Shown here: piece by piece, positions 1 through 7,793 of the stretch
Position numbering within the stretch: position 1 is the stretch's first letter
How the letters are laid out: each line of letters begins with the position of its first letter
NCBI GenBank assembly: GCA_904501775.1
Contig: CAJGCJ010000037.1
Location: forward strand, 1-14,728
Source of the DNA: an uncultured Bacteroidaceae bacterium
Lineage (GTDB): Bacteria > Bacteroidota > Bacteroidia > Bacteroidales > Bacteroidaceae
Direction: 5' to 3'
Length of the DNA stretch: 14,728 bases
The notes under the pieces: generated by a model
The model's database searches: none
What the model was told of the DNA's origin: nothing
What the model saw: only the letters and a program-made list of their open reading frames with translations
Made by a program: the position numbers and the translations under genes

Positions 1-982
1 TGGGAACACGGCGGAAAGGTGCCTTGAAACTGATGATGTTCTCGCCCACCTTTACATCTGTTGTGCCGTTTACATCGAGGGCACTCTTCTCGAGCATCTG
101 CTCGTTGAAGCACATCATCCAGTTATAGTCCTTGTATGAGACATAAATCTCCATACATGTAAACTCGGGATTGTGTGTGCGGTCCATACCTTCGTTGCGG
201 AAGTTCTTTGAGAACTCGTACACACCCTCGAAACCGCCCACGATAAGACGCTTCAAATAAAGCTCGTTTGCAATACGCAGATAGAGGGGAATGTCGAGTG
301 CGTTGTGGTGTGTGATGAAGGGACGCGCTGCTGCTCCACCGGGGATTGATTGCAGTACGGGGGTCTCAACCTCCATATAACCCTTTGAATTGAAGAATAC
401 ACGCATCGAGGTATATATCTTGTTTCGCTTGATGAATATCTCCTTGATGTCGTCGTTTACTACAAGGTCAACATAACGCTGGCGGTAGCGGAGTTCAGGG
501 TCTTCGAACTTGTCGTATGCTACTCCATCCTTGTACTTTACTATGGGCAGGGGGCGTATGCTCTTTGACAAGAGTGTTAGCTCTTGTGCATGAACGGTAA
601 TCTCGCCTGTCTGTGTGCGGAATACGAAACCTTTGATTCCTACAAAATCACCGATGTCCAAAAGACGCTTGAACAGTACGTTGTAAAGGTCCTTGTTCTC
701 ACCGGGGCACAACTCATCGCGTGTGATGTATACCTGTATACGGCCTTTAGAATCCTGCAATTCGATGAATGATGCCTTGCCCATGATACGGCGGCTCATA
801 AGACGGCCTGCTATGCACACCTGACGTGGCTCAGCCTCGTCATTGAACTCATTAAGAATATCTGTCGAGAAGGCGTTGGTAGGATATTCGGCTGCGGGAT
901 AAGGCTCTATGCCCATGTTGCGCAATTCGTTGAGTGCTTCGCGACGTACAATCTCTTGTTCACTTAATTCTAATATGTTCAT
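1..982 (-). CDS. lysS: Lysyl-tRNA synthetase, class II (partial; C-terminus beyond left edge)
   Basis: Charges tRNA-Lys with lysine using ATP, in the cytoplasm. Translating back from the ATG at 982 gives 327 open codons to the window edge, starting MNILELSEQEIVRREALNEL. The N-terminal OB-fold that binds the anticodon spans about residues 55-140. The class II core begins near 160, with a motif 1 region around GYMEVETPVL (201-210) and motif 2 as FRNEGMDRTHNPEFT (261-275). The GGAAARPF segment (215-222) is typical of bacterial LysRS. Motif 3 and the C-terminal part of the core lie outside the window, so about half of a typical enzyme is seen. The gene starts 46 bp after the stop of the upstream decarboxylase gene. 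I see no TAnnTTTG promoter in that gap, so co-transcription with it is possible. Family assignment is very secure. Confidence 0.96.
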   Translation of the reverse strand, partial: MNILELSEQEIVRREALNELRNMGIEPYPAAEYPTNAFSTDILNEFNDEAEPRQVCIAGRLMSRRIMGKASFIELQDSKGRIQVYITRDELCPGENKDLYNVLFKRLLDIGDFVGIKGFVFRTQTGEITVHAQELTLLSKSIRPLPIVKYKDGVAYDKFEDPELRYRQRYVDLVVNDDIKEIFIKRNKIYTSMRVFFNSKGYMEVETPVLQSIPGGAAARPFITHHNALDIPLYLRIANELYLKRLIVGGFEGVYEFSKNFRNEGMDRTHNPEFTCMEIYVSYKDYNWMMCFNEQMLEKSALDVNGTTDVKVGENIISFKAPFRRVP

Positions 983-1028
983 TGTTCTATATGTTTTTGT
1001 ATTATTATCTGTTTTATTGTGCGAGGGG

Positions 1029-1964
1029 TTATACTATCTTTTCGAAGTATGCAATGGTTCTTTTTAATCCCTCTTCGAGTCTTATTTTTGGCTCCCAGCC
1101 ACCGAGCTCCTTATGGGCAAGCGAGATGTCGGGCTTGCGCTGACGGGGATCGTCCTGCGGCAGTGGATGGAATATGATATTTGATTTTGAACCGGTGAGG
1201 TCTATTACCTTCTGTGCAAGTTCGAGCATTGTGAACTCTCCGGGGTTGCCTATGTTGACAGGTCCTGTGAACGAGTCGCCTGTGTTCATTGCGCGTATCA
1301 TGCCTTCCACAAGGTCATCGACATATTGGAAACTGCGTGTCTGCTGACCGTCACCGTATATCGTAATATCCTGATTGCGCAGTGCCTGTACAATGAAATT
1401 CGATACAACTCGTCCGTCGTTCATGCTCATGCGCGGACCATAGGTGTTGAAGATGCGTACGATTTTTATGCGTATGTTGTTCTGGCGATGGTAGTCCATA
1501 AACAAGGTCTCGGCGCAGCGCTTGCCTTCGTCGTAGCACGAACGTATGCCTATGGGGTTTACGTTGCCCCAATAACCCTCTACTTGCGGATGGATGTCCG
1601 GGTCACCGTAGACTTCGCTTGTGGATGCCTGCAATATCTTTGCTCTTACCAGCTTTGCCAAGCCAAGCATGTTCATCGAACCGATTACACATGTCTGGAT
1701 TGTCTTTACAGGGTCGTATTGGTAGTGGATGGGAGATGCAGGACATGCAAGATTGTATATCTCGTCAACCTCGGCAGTGTAGGGCTGTGTGACGTCGTGG
1801 CGTACAAGCTCAAAGTGGTCGTTGCCTATGAGGTGACGTATGTTGTCCTTGCTGCCGGTAAAGTAGTTGTCGAGGCAGATGACATCATTGCCCTCGTTCA
1901 GCAGTCGTTCGCACAGATGCGAACCTATGAACCCGGCACCTCCGGTTATAAGTATTCTTTTCAT
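1029..1964 (-). CDS. uxs: UDP-glucuronate decarboxylase (UDP-xylose synthase), extended SDR family
   Basis: A 311-residue NAD-dependent epimerase/dehydratase-type enzyme. The Rossmann motif GGAGFIGSH is at residues 8-16, and the catalytic Tyr/Lys pair is YDEGK at 144-148. ASTSEVYGDP (113-122) places the Thr/Ser/Glu active-site group typical of UDP-xylose synthases. The stretches NLACPASPIHYQYDPVKT and RIFNTYGPRM are also characteristic of that subgroup, which oxidises and decarboxylates UDP-glucuronate to UDP-xylose for glycan synthesis. I chose the ATG at 1964 because the nucleotide-binding strand begins two residues later; the frame stays open back to a GTG at 2018, but that would add an 18-residue basic tail absent from the family. 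It has its own upstream promoter candidate and leader, and is followed 46 bp later by lysS. No other sugar-nucleotide or glycan gene is beside it. The subfamily call is strong but rests on motif memory. Confidence 0.9.
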   Translation of the reverse strand: MKRILITGGAGFIGSHLCERLLNEGNDVICLDNYFTGSKDNIRHLIGNDHFELVRHDVTQPYTAEVDEIYNLACPASPIHYQYDPVKTIQTCVIGSMNMLGLAKLVRAKILQASTSEVYGDPDIHPQVEGYWGNVNPIGIRSCYDEGKRCAETLFMDYHRQNNIRIKIVRIFNTYGPRMSMNDGRVVSNFIVQALRNQDITIYGDGQQTRSFQYVDDLVEGMIRAMNTGDSFTGPVNIGNPGEFTMLELAQKVIDLTGSKSNIIFHPLPQDDPRQRKPDISLAHKELGGWEPKIRLEEGLKRTIAYFEKIV

Positions 1965-1990
1965 TGCAAGTCTGTTATAACGCTTTTTGT

Positions 1991-2023
1991 GCAGTGAAAA
2001 CATTTTTGAAAAATGCACACTGC
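1991..2023 (-). promoter_or_regulatory. Dyad-rich leader upstream of the decarboxylase gene
   Basis: The outer arms gcagtg (1991-1996) and cactgc (2018-2023) are complementary. They enclose a near-perfect palindrome catttttgaaaaatg (2001-2015). An alternative pairing, tgtgca (1988-1993) with tgcaca (2014-2019), excludes the outer arms. In the transcript this would lie 27-60 nt before the start codon. It could be a folded leader or a protein-binding operator; no known riboswitch was recognised. Confidence 0.35.
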
Positions 2024-2041
2024 TGCAATTAATATTATCTG

Positions 2042-2049
2042 CAAAAATA
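2042..2049 (-). promoter_or_regulatory. Candidate -7 promoter element for the UDP-glucuronate decarboxylase gene
   Basis: On the minus strand the sequence reads TATTTTTG followed by CAG, an exact match to the Bacteroidetes TAnnTTTG element. It lies in the 164-bp gap between the permease stop and the decarboxylase start, giving an untranslated leader of about 70 nt. A clear -33 TTTG was not found at the expected distance. Confidence 0.5.
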
Positions 2050-2128
2050 ATATTTATTTTCGGCTTTTCTTATATATTAACAGATGTTTTTTTGGCTGTA
2101 GCAAGAAAGATTGCCGGATATTCTGCAC

Positions 2129-3244
2129 CTAAGATATGTTATTTCGTGCAGATGTTGCCAAGTATGATAAAAAAGCGTACACAGCAACCTGTATCCACAG
2201 TGCCGCATATTCAAAAATAACATCTTCGAGTCCTGCTCCCATGCAGTTTATTGCCACAAATCCGTTAATTGCCGGAGTTGAGGGGAATATGTATGAGAAA
2301 ATTTTCCAAAAGATGGGTATATTGCTTCCCGGCCACGATATTCCCGAGAGAAACAGAAGGGGTATTGATGTGAAGACGAACAGCAGCATGGGGGCTTCAC
2401 GGCTTTTGATGAAACTGCCTGCTGTTATTGCAAGGAGTGTACATGCAAGCATATAAGGCAACATGAAGAGTAAAAGCGTTGTGCCATCGGCTATTTGCGA
2501 CAGACCGAATATGCGAGGTATCACGCACAGCACGTATGCAGCCATTGGTGCTGTGATGGTAAGGTAGGCGGCACTTTTGCCAATGAGACCTTTGGGGCTC
2601 TTCTTCCCTTCGGAATAGAGTGTTCCCATACGCATTCCTATGCCCAATAGCATTATCTGCTGAATTATCAGTACAAGAATGGCCGGGATGACAAAGTCGG
2701 CAAATCCTGTCGTCGGGTTCGATAATCCTACTGCTCTGTGGGGTAGCGGGGCTGTGAATATTCTAATCTCTTCATTTGTGGCACCGCCTATCCTTTTGCC
2801 CTGTATCACGCTGTTCATTGCAAGGCTCACCTCGGTGCATCCTGACAGTATTGCCTTGTAGTAGAAGAAACTTGCCATGCTGCAATAGATGCTTATATGG
2901 GATTCTATTCCGTTTTCAACATTCCGGGCGAATTTTTGTGGAATGTATATGATTCCTTTGACTCTATCCTCTTCCATCTGCCGACGTGCTGCGGCTATGT
3001 TGGTGCAGTTCTGTGCAATGGCGATATCGGGTGTGGCATCTACCTTGCGCAGAAATTCCCGACTGAGGCTGCTTTGTGACAGGTCGACTACTGCGACCGG
3101 AATATTACGCACCACCTCCTGCGAGTATATGTAGGAGTAGAGTAGCGGATAGCCGAGCGGAACAAGCACTAAGAACACTAATACTCCTGTGTCGCTGACG
3201 CAGCCTTTGAGTTCCTGTATATATGTGGAAAGGATTTTTTTCAT
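2129..3244 (-). CDS. ABC-2 type transporter permease, second of a pair
   Basis: A 371-residue inner-membrane permease of the ABC2_membrane_3 type (YhhJ/YbhR-like). One N-terminal membrane helix (about 20-41) is followed by a large extracytoplasmic domain (about 42-180) containing VAVVDLSQSSLSREFLRKVD, a pattern common in this family. A cluster of helices then covers about 183-205, 225-243, 256-276, 284-302 and 343-363. I chose the ATG at 3244 because it overlaps the TGA of the upstream permease as ATGA, which points to translational coupling, and because MKKIL leads directly into the helix; the frame extends further upstream but inside the previous gene. The gene is last in a tolC-hlyD-permease-permease operon and would form the membrane channel with its partner. 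No nucleotide-binding domain is present in it or beside it. The substrate is unknown; drugs, lipids or siderophores are all possible. The stop codon is TAG, and no clear terminator follows. Confidence 0.88.
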   Translation of the reverse strand: MKKILSTYIQELKGCVSDTGVLVFLVLVPLGYPLLYSYIYSQEVVRNIPVAVVDLSQSSLSREFLRKVDATPDIAIAQNCTNIAAARRQMEEDRVKGIIYIPQKFARNVENGIESHISIYCSMASFFYYKAILSGCTEVSLAMNSVIQGKRIGGATNEEIRIFTAPLPHRAVGLSNPTTGFADFVIPAILVLIIQQIMLLGIGMRMGTLYSEGKKSPKGLIGKSAAYLTITAPMAAYVLCVIPRIFGLSQIADGTTLLLFMLPYMLACTLLAITAGSFIKSREAPMLLFVFTSIPLLFLSGISWPGSNIPIFWKIFSYIFPSTPAINGFVAINCMGAGLEDVIFEYAALWIQVAVYAFLSYLATSARNNIS

Positions 3245-4410
3245 TCTATGTAGGGGTAGTGTTCGAGTGCATTCTTTAATCTTTTCATAAAGAGCAGCGG
3301 CAGCAGGCAAAAAAGCAACAGTGCTGCATAATGGTAGCTTGAGTAGGATATGGGGTATCCTGAAAGGGCTTGATTGCAGTATATCATAAAATAGTGCCGC
3401 AACGGAAACAGGTTTGTAAGTGTCTGTGTAATTCCGCTCATTCCCTCAATGGGGAAAGAGAATCCCGAGATTGAGAATGAGACAACACCCCATAGCGAGG
3501 CTATGCTCATCGACCATCGTGGCGATGGCAGCAGGCATGCGAAGAAGAGTCCGAGACTTTGTGAGGCCAATATAAGCGACAGTGATGCCAATAGCATGCT
3601 GCCAAAGCCGTCATGATTAGGAAAATGCAGATACTCGTAAAGGTACACGTTGTAGAACAGGGCTGTCAGAAAAAATATGAAAGTATGTGGAAATAGTTTC
3701 CCTGTAACGGCTACAAATATGTTGTTCCCCGAGAGTTGAATCCACTCTTTTGCTCTCCTTTCTTTTATCTCAACGGTGACACTGTAGGCTGTAAGCAGGA
3801 TTATGAGCAGCGACAGCACTCCGGGATAAAGGGTGTTGTTAAGATATACTGCGTAGCTGAGCCACGGGTTGCCCAATGGATGTGTATCTATTATGATGGG
3901 TTGTACAAAAGTGTCGGCCTCTCTTTTAGTGGCTCCTTTAGCAAGTAGTGTGCTCTCGCCTATGGCGGCATTTGCAAGCAACGATGTTATGTACATGTCG
4001 CGATAGGTAAGCGAGCCTGCTACAAGATAACTGTAGTTGAGGTAGTACGAGACTGTAGGTCTCCGTCCTTCGGCCAGTGCATCGGTTGTCCCTTTGGGAA
4101 AGTAATAGAAAGCGTATATATCGCCTTTGCGCATGGCTTCTGTGGCATCGCTTATGTTGGCATGGCGTGCTACTACATGGCACTGTTGCATTGCATCGAG
4201 GTTGCGTGCGATGTTGCGTGTGGTTGGGGTGTTGTCGGCATCCACAATTGCGACAGGGAGCTGCTGTGGCAGTCCCTCGTGCATAAGTGTTGCGAAGAGT
4301 ATAAAGCAGAATGTGGGAGCTGCTACCATACAGAACAGATATATAGGGCTTCCTGCTATACGCCCTATTTCCCTTCGGGATACTTTTATCGTCTTCAGTA
4401 GCTGTCGCAT
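3241..4410 (-). CDS. ABC-2 type transporter permease, first of a pair
   Basis: A 389-residue inner-membrane protein with the ABC2_membrane_3 layout: an N-terminal helix (about 23-42), a periplasmic domain (about 43-190) with LPVAIVDADNTPTTRNIARN near its start, then helices at about 193-213, 233-257, 270-293, 300-320 and 357-375. The cytoplasmic loop ERRAKEWIQLSGN (218-230) is typical of the coupling loop in these permeases, where an ATPase would dock. The start is one base after the stop of the HlyD-like gene, and its stop overlaps the next start by four bases. It is similar in plan to the downstream permease but diverged, so the two probably form a heterodimer. The operon has no ATPase gene, so energy must come from an ATPase encoded elsewhere or from another mechanism. 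Function as an exporter subunit is inferred from family and context. Confidence 0.88.
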   Translation of the reverse strand: MRQLLKTIKVSRREIGRIAGSPIYLFCMVAAPTFCFILFATLMHEGLPQQLPVAIVDADNTPTTRNIARNLDAMQQCHVVARHANISDATEAMRKGDIYAFYYFPKGTTDALAEGRRPTVSYYLNYSYLVAGSLTYRDMYITSLLANAAIGESTLLAKGATKREADTFVQPIIIDTHPLGNPWLSYAVYLNNTLYPGVLSLLIILLTAYSVTVEIKERRAKEWIQLSGNNIFVAVTGKLFPHTFIFFLTALFYNVYLYEYLHFPNHDGFGSMLLASLSLILASQSLGLFFACLLPSPRWSMSIASLWGVVSFSISGFSFPIEGMSGITQTLTNLFPLRHYFMIYCNQALSGYPISYSSYHYAALLLFCLLPLLFMKRLKNALEHYPYIE

Positions 4411-4411
4411 G

Positions 4412-5395
4412 TTATCTCTTTTCTATGATTACCGACATTCCGGGATAGAGTCCTTCTATCTCCTTTGCAGGTCTTGCTCTCACTTCAAAGGTCTTTATGT
4501 CGTACTCGCCTGTTGTGCGTGTGGCACGCCATACTGCGTATGTGCCAAGGTCTTTAAGAAAATATATGTGGAGCATGACATGCCGGTCAAGTGCAGGAAT
4601 ATAGGCCTCAACGCTGTCGCCGATGTTGAACTCCCTGAGCAGATCTTCTCTCATGTTGAAGCTGATCCACAACTCGTCAAGATAGGCTATATCCATAATG
4701 GGTGCTCCTGCGCCTACAAGTTCCCCTACGGTGGGATATATGGCACTTACCTCGCCATCCTGTATCGCTGTAAGACGGGTCTCTTCCATGTATGAGTCTA
4801 CCTCTTCAACAGCTCCTTGTGCCTGAAGATATTTCGAAAACGCTATCTCTCTCTCGTCGCTGTCAGCACCTTGTCGGGCAAGTTCGTACATGGCTTTTGC
4901 TGCTTGTGAGGCTGCTACGGATGCTTTCAGGTTCGCTTCGGCCTCGTCGCGTTTCTGTGCTGTTACAACTCCTTCGTTGAAAAGATTGTTGACACGTTCG
5001 AATGTCTGTCGTGCTATCTGTGCGGCAGCCTCGGCACGTAGCCATTGTTCGTAAATTGCCTGTTTCTCTTGTGGGCGCACTCCCGAGGCTACTTTCTCGT
5101 TGAATGCAAATGCGGCCTTCTCTACAGCTTTTGCCTGTACAAGCTTGGCGGTTATGTCGGGCGCCTCAAGAATTGCCACCGTATCGCCTGCTTTCACTCT
5201 GTCGCCCTCTTTAACCAAAAGACGGAGTATGCGCCCGGGTACCTTGCTCGATACCCTGAACTCGGTAGTCTCGGCTTCGCCTTGTATTATGTCACTTTGT
5301 TCGCCGAGTGTGAAATTGCCTACCAGTGCTATAACGACAATTACTATTATGAACAGGGCAAGCGCTGCTATTATGTTCTTTTCTTCCTTTTGCAT
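4412..5395 (-). CDS. HlyD/EmrA-family periplasmic adaptor (membrane fusion protein)
   Basis: A 327-residue adaptor that would link the inner-membrane permeases to the outer-membrane channel. A single membrane anchor spans about residues 7-27 (IIAALALFIIVIVVIALVG). The first half of a lipoyl-like domain covers about 45-80 (VSSKVPGRILRLLVKEGDRV), a long Ala/Glu/Gln-rich helical hairpin runs about 83-200, and the second lipoyl half starts near TAIQDGEVSAIYPTVGELV. A beta-barrel and C-terminal segment end in GLYPGMSVIIEKR, typical of these proteins. There is no lipobox; it is anchored by its N-terminal helix. The gene starts 18 bp after the stop of the TolC-like gene and ends 1 bp before the first permease gene, so the set is one operon. 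The family call is secure; the cargo is unknown. Confidence 0.93.
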   Translation of the reverse strand: MQKEEKNIIAALALFIIVIVVIALVGNFTLGEQSDIIQGEAETTEFRVSSKVPGRILRLLVKEGDRVKAGDTVAILEAPDITAKLVQAKAVEKAAFAFNEKVASGVRPQEKQAIYEQWLRAEAAAQIARQTFERVNNLFNEGVVTAQKRDEAEANLKASVAASQAAKAMYELARQGADSDEREIAFSKYLQAQGAVEEVDSYMEETRLTAIQDGEVSAIYPTVGELVGAGAPIMDIAYLDELWISFNMREDLLREFNIGDSVEAYIPALDRHVMLHIYFLKDLGTYAVWRATRTTGEYDIKTFEVRARPAKEIEGLYPGMSVIIEKR

Positions 5396-5413
5396 CTCTT
5401 TTTCGTATTAAGA

Positions 5414-6841
5414 TTATTCAAGAGTGCCGGTAGCACGTCTTAGGCGTGCCTGCGACAGCATAATGTCAATTTTTGCATCAATGAGTGAAGAGTGTGCCTT
5501 TATCCATGCCGTTTGTGCCTCCATGACCTCCTGAACTGTAGCCATGCCTTCGTTGAATGACAGATTGGTGTTGCGCAGATTCTCTTCGGCCATCTTTATG
5601 TTGCTCTCTGCAAGCGCAAGGCGCCCGTTTGTCTCAGATACCTTCTTCAGCTGTTGTTGCAACTGCATCTGCATCTCTTGGTGAACATTGTCAAGAGTGT
5701 AGATTGCTATCGTTGATCGTGCTTTTGACGCCTTTATCTTGTCGTAGCCCTCGCCCCAGTTCCAGACGGGTATTTTTAGAACAACACCAATGTTCCATGT
5801 TCCTTCGAATTTGCGCCTGAAACCGTCTGTTATGCTTGGATTGCTGATTGCGTACCCGCCAGTGAGTACGATGGTTGGCAGAAAGTCGGAACGGACAATT
5901 CTGGTCTGCTGATAAGTCGCATCACGCACCGATTCAAGGGCATACAGTTCGGGGCGGTTTTCTATCGTGGCGTTTCTTATAGTTACAGCAGGCTCGACTG
6001 TGAATTCTGTTTCATCGTACAGAACAACGGTGCTGTCGAGAGGCAGACCGCATATATGGTTGAGCAGTATACGTGCAAGCGCGAGCCCGTTCTTGACTTC
6101 CAGATGTGCCATGCCGGCCTCGTTCACTTTTACATTTATACTTAACAGTTCGGCTTTTGTTGCCATGCCCTGTCGCTCAATCTTTTTGGCGTCATCAAGG
6201 AAACTCTGCGTCAGTTTCAGATAGCTTGTCGCCAGCTGCTCCTTGTAACTCAGCGATACAACCTGCCAATAGGCCTCTTCTGTGGTAAGCAGAATATCCT
6301 GTTTTGCAGCCTCGTAGTTGTAGTGTGAAATCTTTTCTGCTATTACGGTCAGCCTGTTGTAGGCACTTATCTTGCCGCCTGCATAGATGGGTTGGATTGC
6401 TGATATGGTGCCTGCAAGAATGTTGCGTGTGTCAAGTGTAAGGGCGTTGCTTATTGAAGAGCCAAGCCTGTCGAGTGATGTGACAAAGCCCGACTGGGCA
6501 AGTTGCTGTATGGCTGGAAATATTGTTGCAATCTCCTTTATCTCTTCTCCTAAACTGCTGCCAATGTTTTCAAGGACTCTTCTGCTGTCGCTGTCCAAAA
6601 GCACTGTCTTGTGGCTGTTGTGCATGTACAGCGCATTTGCATCTATGCGCGGAAGATAACTTGTCGAGGCTGCGCGACGCTCATGGTGGGCCGCAATTTT
6701 TTCTGCCTCGGCTATTCTTAGCTTCTTGTTGTTCTCGAGTGCAAGCATTCGGCACTTTTCGAGTGTGAGTGCCGGTTGTGCAACGGTGCATTGTGATATT
6801 GCAAACAACAGTGTGAGAGTGGCTGTGATATGTCTGTTCAT
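5414..6841 (-). CDS. TolC-family outer-membrane efflux protein
   Basis: A 475-residue outer-membrane channel protein. A signal peptide covers about residues 1-21 (ends CTVAQ). It is followed by the first outer-membrane efflux repeat, starting LTLEKCRMLALENNKKLRIA and continuing in long Ala-rich helices with AASTSYLPRIDANALY. A second repeat begins near ENRPELYALESV and contains RSDFLPTIVLTGGYA and IPVWNWGEGYDKI. The C-terminal helix has NLSFNEGMATVQEVMEAQT, a hallmark of the family. I chose the ATG at 6841 because it begins a good signal peptide; an in-frame ATG at 6871 would add ten residues encoded inside a terminator hairpin. It is first in the four-gene export operon. Its leader is odd: a strong terminator of the preceding gene ends five bases before this start codon, so its own promoter is unclear. 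Confidence 0.93.
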   Translation of the reverse strand: MNRHITATLTLLFAISQCTVAQPALTLEKCRMLALENNKKLRIAEAEKIAAHHERRAASTSYLPRIDANALYMHNSHKTVLLDSDSRRVLENIGSSLGEEIKEIATIFPAIQQLAQSGFVTSLDRLGSSISNALTLDTRNILAGTISAIQPIYAGGKISAYNRLTVIAEKISHYNYEAAKQDILLTTEEAYWQVVSLSYKEQLATSYLKLTQSFLDDAKKIERQGMATKAELLSINVKVNEAGMAHLEVKNGLALARILLNHICGLPLDSTVVLYDETEFTVEPAVTIRNATIENRPELYALESVRDATYQQTRIVRSDFLPTIVLTGGYAISNPSITDGFRRKFEGTWNIGVVLKIPVWNWGEGYDKIKASKARSTIAIYTLDNVHQEMQMQLQQQLKKVSETNGRLALAESNIKMAEENLRNTNLSFNEGMATVQEVMEAQTAWIKAHSSLIDAKIDIMLSQARLRRATGTLE

Positions 6842-6846
6842 TGGGC

Positions 6847-6880
6847 AAAAAAATACTCGTGTGAAGGTCACACGAGTATT
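6847..6880 (-). terminator. Intrinsic terminator after the coiled-coil gene, directly before tolC-like start
   Basis: A perfect 13-bp inverted repeat pairs 6852-6864 with 6868-6880 around a 3-nt loop. On the minus strand it is followed by seven T residues (6853-6847), which fits an intrinsic terminator for the valS/coiled-coil unit. The T-run ends five bases before the ATG of the TolC-like gene, so the element also lies in that gene's leader. Confidence 0.85.
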
Positions 6881-6903
6881 AATGCTTCTATGGGGCGTTT
6901 TGT

Positions 6904-7785
6904 TTATTCAAGTTCAAAACTGTTATAGCCTATCATGTTGCCGTCGGCAAAGATGTGTACAAGATAATTTCCGGCCAGAAGGAACTCTTCAATGTCCCAG
7001 TATACGGTTATAGGAAGTTCTTCGCCTGTATACTCCACATATTTCTTGATAGAGTAGTTTATCTCCTTGTTTTCGTATTTGAAGGTATCGGAGCTGTTCT
7101 TGGCAAGTGTATTGCCGTCGGGCGCAGTTATTCTTATGTAAATTGTCTTTTCTCCGGTGATGGCTGTTATGTTCTTTGCAACAACGAAGTTTATGACGAA
7201 TTTCTTAGCTTTCTTTATCTTTTTTATCTCTTTTCCATTGCTCTTTGCCGGGTACATCTCTATTCCAATGGCATCGAGCTGCGATGCAAGCTCTACCTTC
7301 TGTGTAAGTGCCTCTTTCTCTTCGTTTAGCGAAGATATGGTTTTTGAGGCCTGTTGGTAGCGCGCGCTCATCTTCTGGTTCTCTTTTGTGAGCTTCTCGT
7401 TTATGCGGTTGAGTGAGTCTATCTGAAGTACATACCCGCGCATTACTGCCCTGACGGTCTTCAACTCCTTCTTGAGGCGTGTTATTTCGGCCGCATCGGT
7501 AGCTTTTGTGTGTTTAAGCTCTTCGAGCAGCAGTTGTGTGCGCAGTTTTTCTTCTTCCAACTTTTGTTGAAGCGAGTCGTTTGTGATACGTATCTTCAGC
7601 TCGTCATATTGTGTGGCAAAGGTTGAGTATTCACTCTCGAGCTCCTCTTTCTCTATGGCGAACAGCTCCAGCATCTCTGTGTTTTTCTTTTGACTGTCGT
7701 TCCATAGAATACCCATTGTCACTGCTGCTGCAAGCAACAGTGCAATGAGTATGTACAAAAGTATGTTTAACTTCTTTAGCTGCAT
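6904..7785 (-). CDS. Membrane-anchored coiled-coil protein of unknown function
   Basis: A 293-residue protein I recognise only as a Bacteroidetes-type conserved hypothetical. It has a short cytoplasmic start (MQLKKLN), one membrane helix at about 8-28, and then a long Glu/Lys/Leu-rich coiled coil at about 35-170. A compact, probably beta-rich C-terminal domain follows at about 195-293, including FVINFVVAKNITAITGEKTI and ITAPDGNTLA. The anchor probably places the coiled coil and C-terminal domain in the periplasm, although positive-inside cues at the N-terminus are modest. Such proteins are often auto-annotated as SMC-like because of the coiled coil, but no ATPase motif is present. It begins 8 bp after the valS stop, so it is co-transcribed with valS, and a strong terminator follows it. 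A role in envelope organisation is a guess. Confidence 0.8.
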   Translation of the reverse strand: MQLKKLNILLYILIALLLAAAVTMGILWNDSQKKNTEMLELFAIEKEELESEYSTFATQYDELKIRITNDSLQQKLEEEKLRTQLLLEELKHTKATDAAEITRLKKELKTVRAVMRGYVLQIDSLNRINEKLTKENQKMSARYQQASKTISSLNEEKEALTQKVELASQLDAIGIEMYPAKSNGKEIKKIKKAKKFVINFVVAKNITAITGEKTIYIRITAPDGNTLAKNSSDTFKYENKEINYSIKKYVEYTGEELPITVYWDIEEFLLAGNYLVHIFADGNMIGYNSFELE

Positions 7786-7793
7786 ATGTTATC

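Noticed and set aside
1326..1997. 223-codon plus-strand open frame opposite the decarboxylase gene
   Set aside because: Antisense shadow of a clear SDR enzyme; no recognisable motif and no plausible start context.
4127..4795. 222-codon plus-strand open frame opposite the first permease and the HlyD-like gene
   Set aside because: It crosses the boundary of two secure minus-strand genes and has a low-complexity, Cys-rich translation, so it is a shadow frame.
6869..6871. Upstream in-frame ATG at 6871 as the start of the TolC-like protein
   Set aside because: It would be buried in the terminator stem and would put ten residues before a good signal peptide; the ATG at 6841 gives a standard N-terminus.
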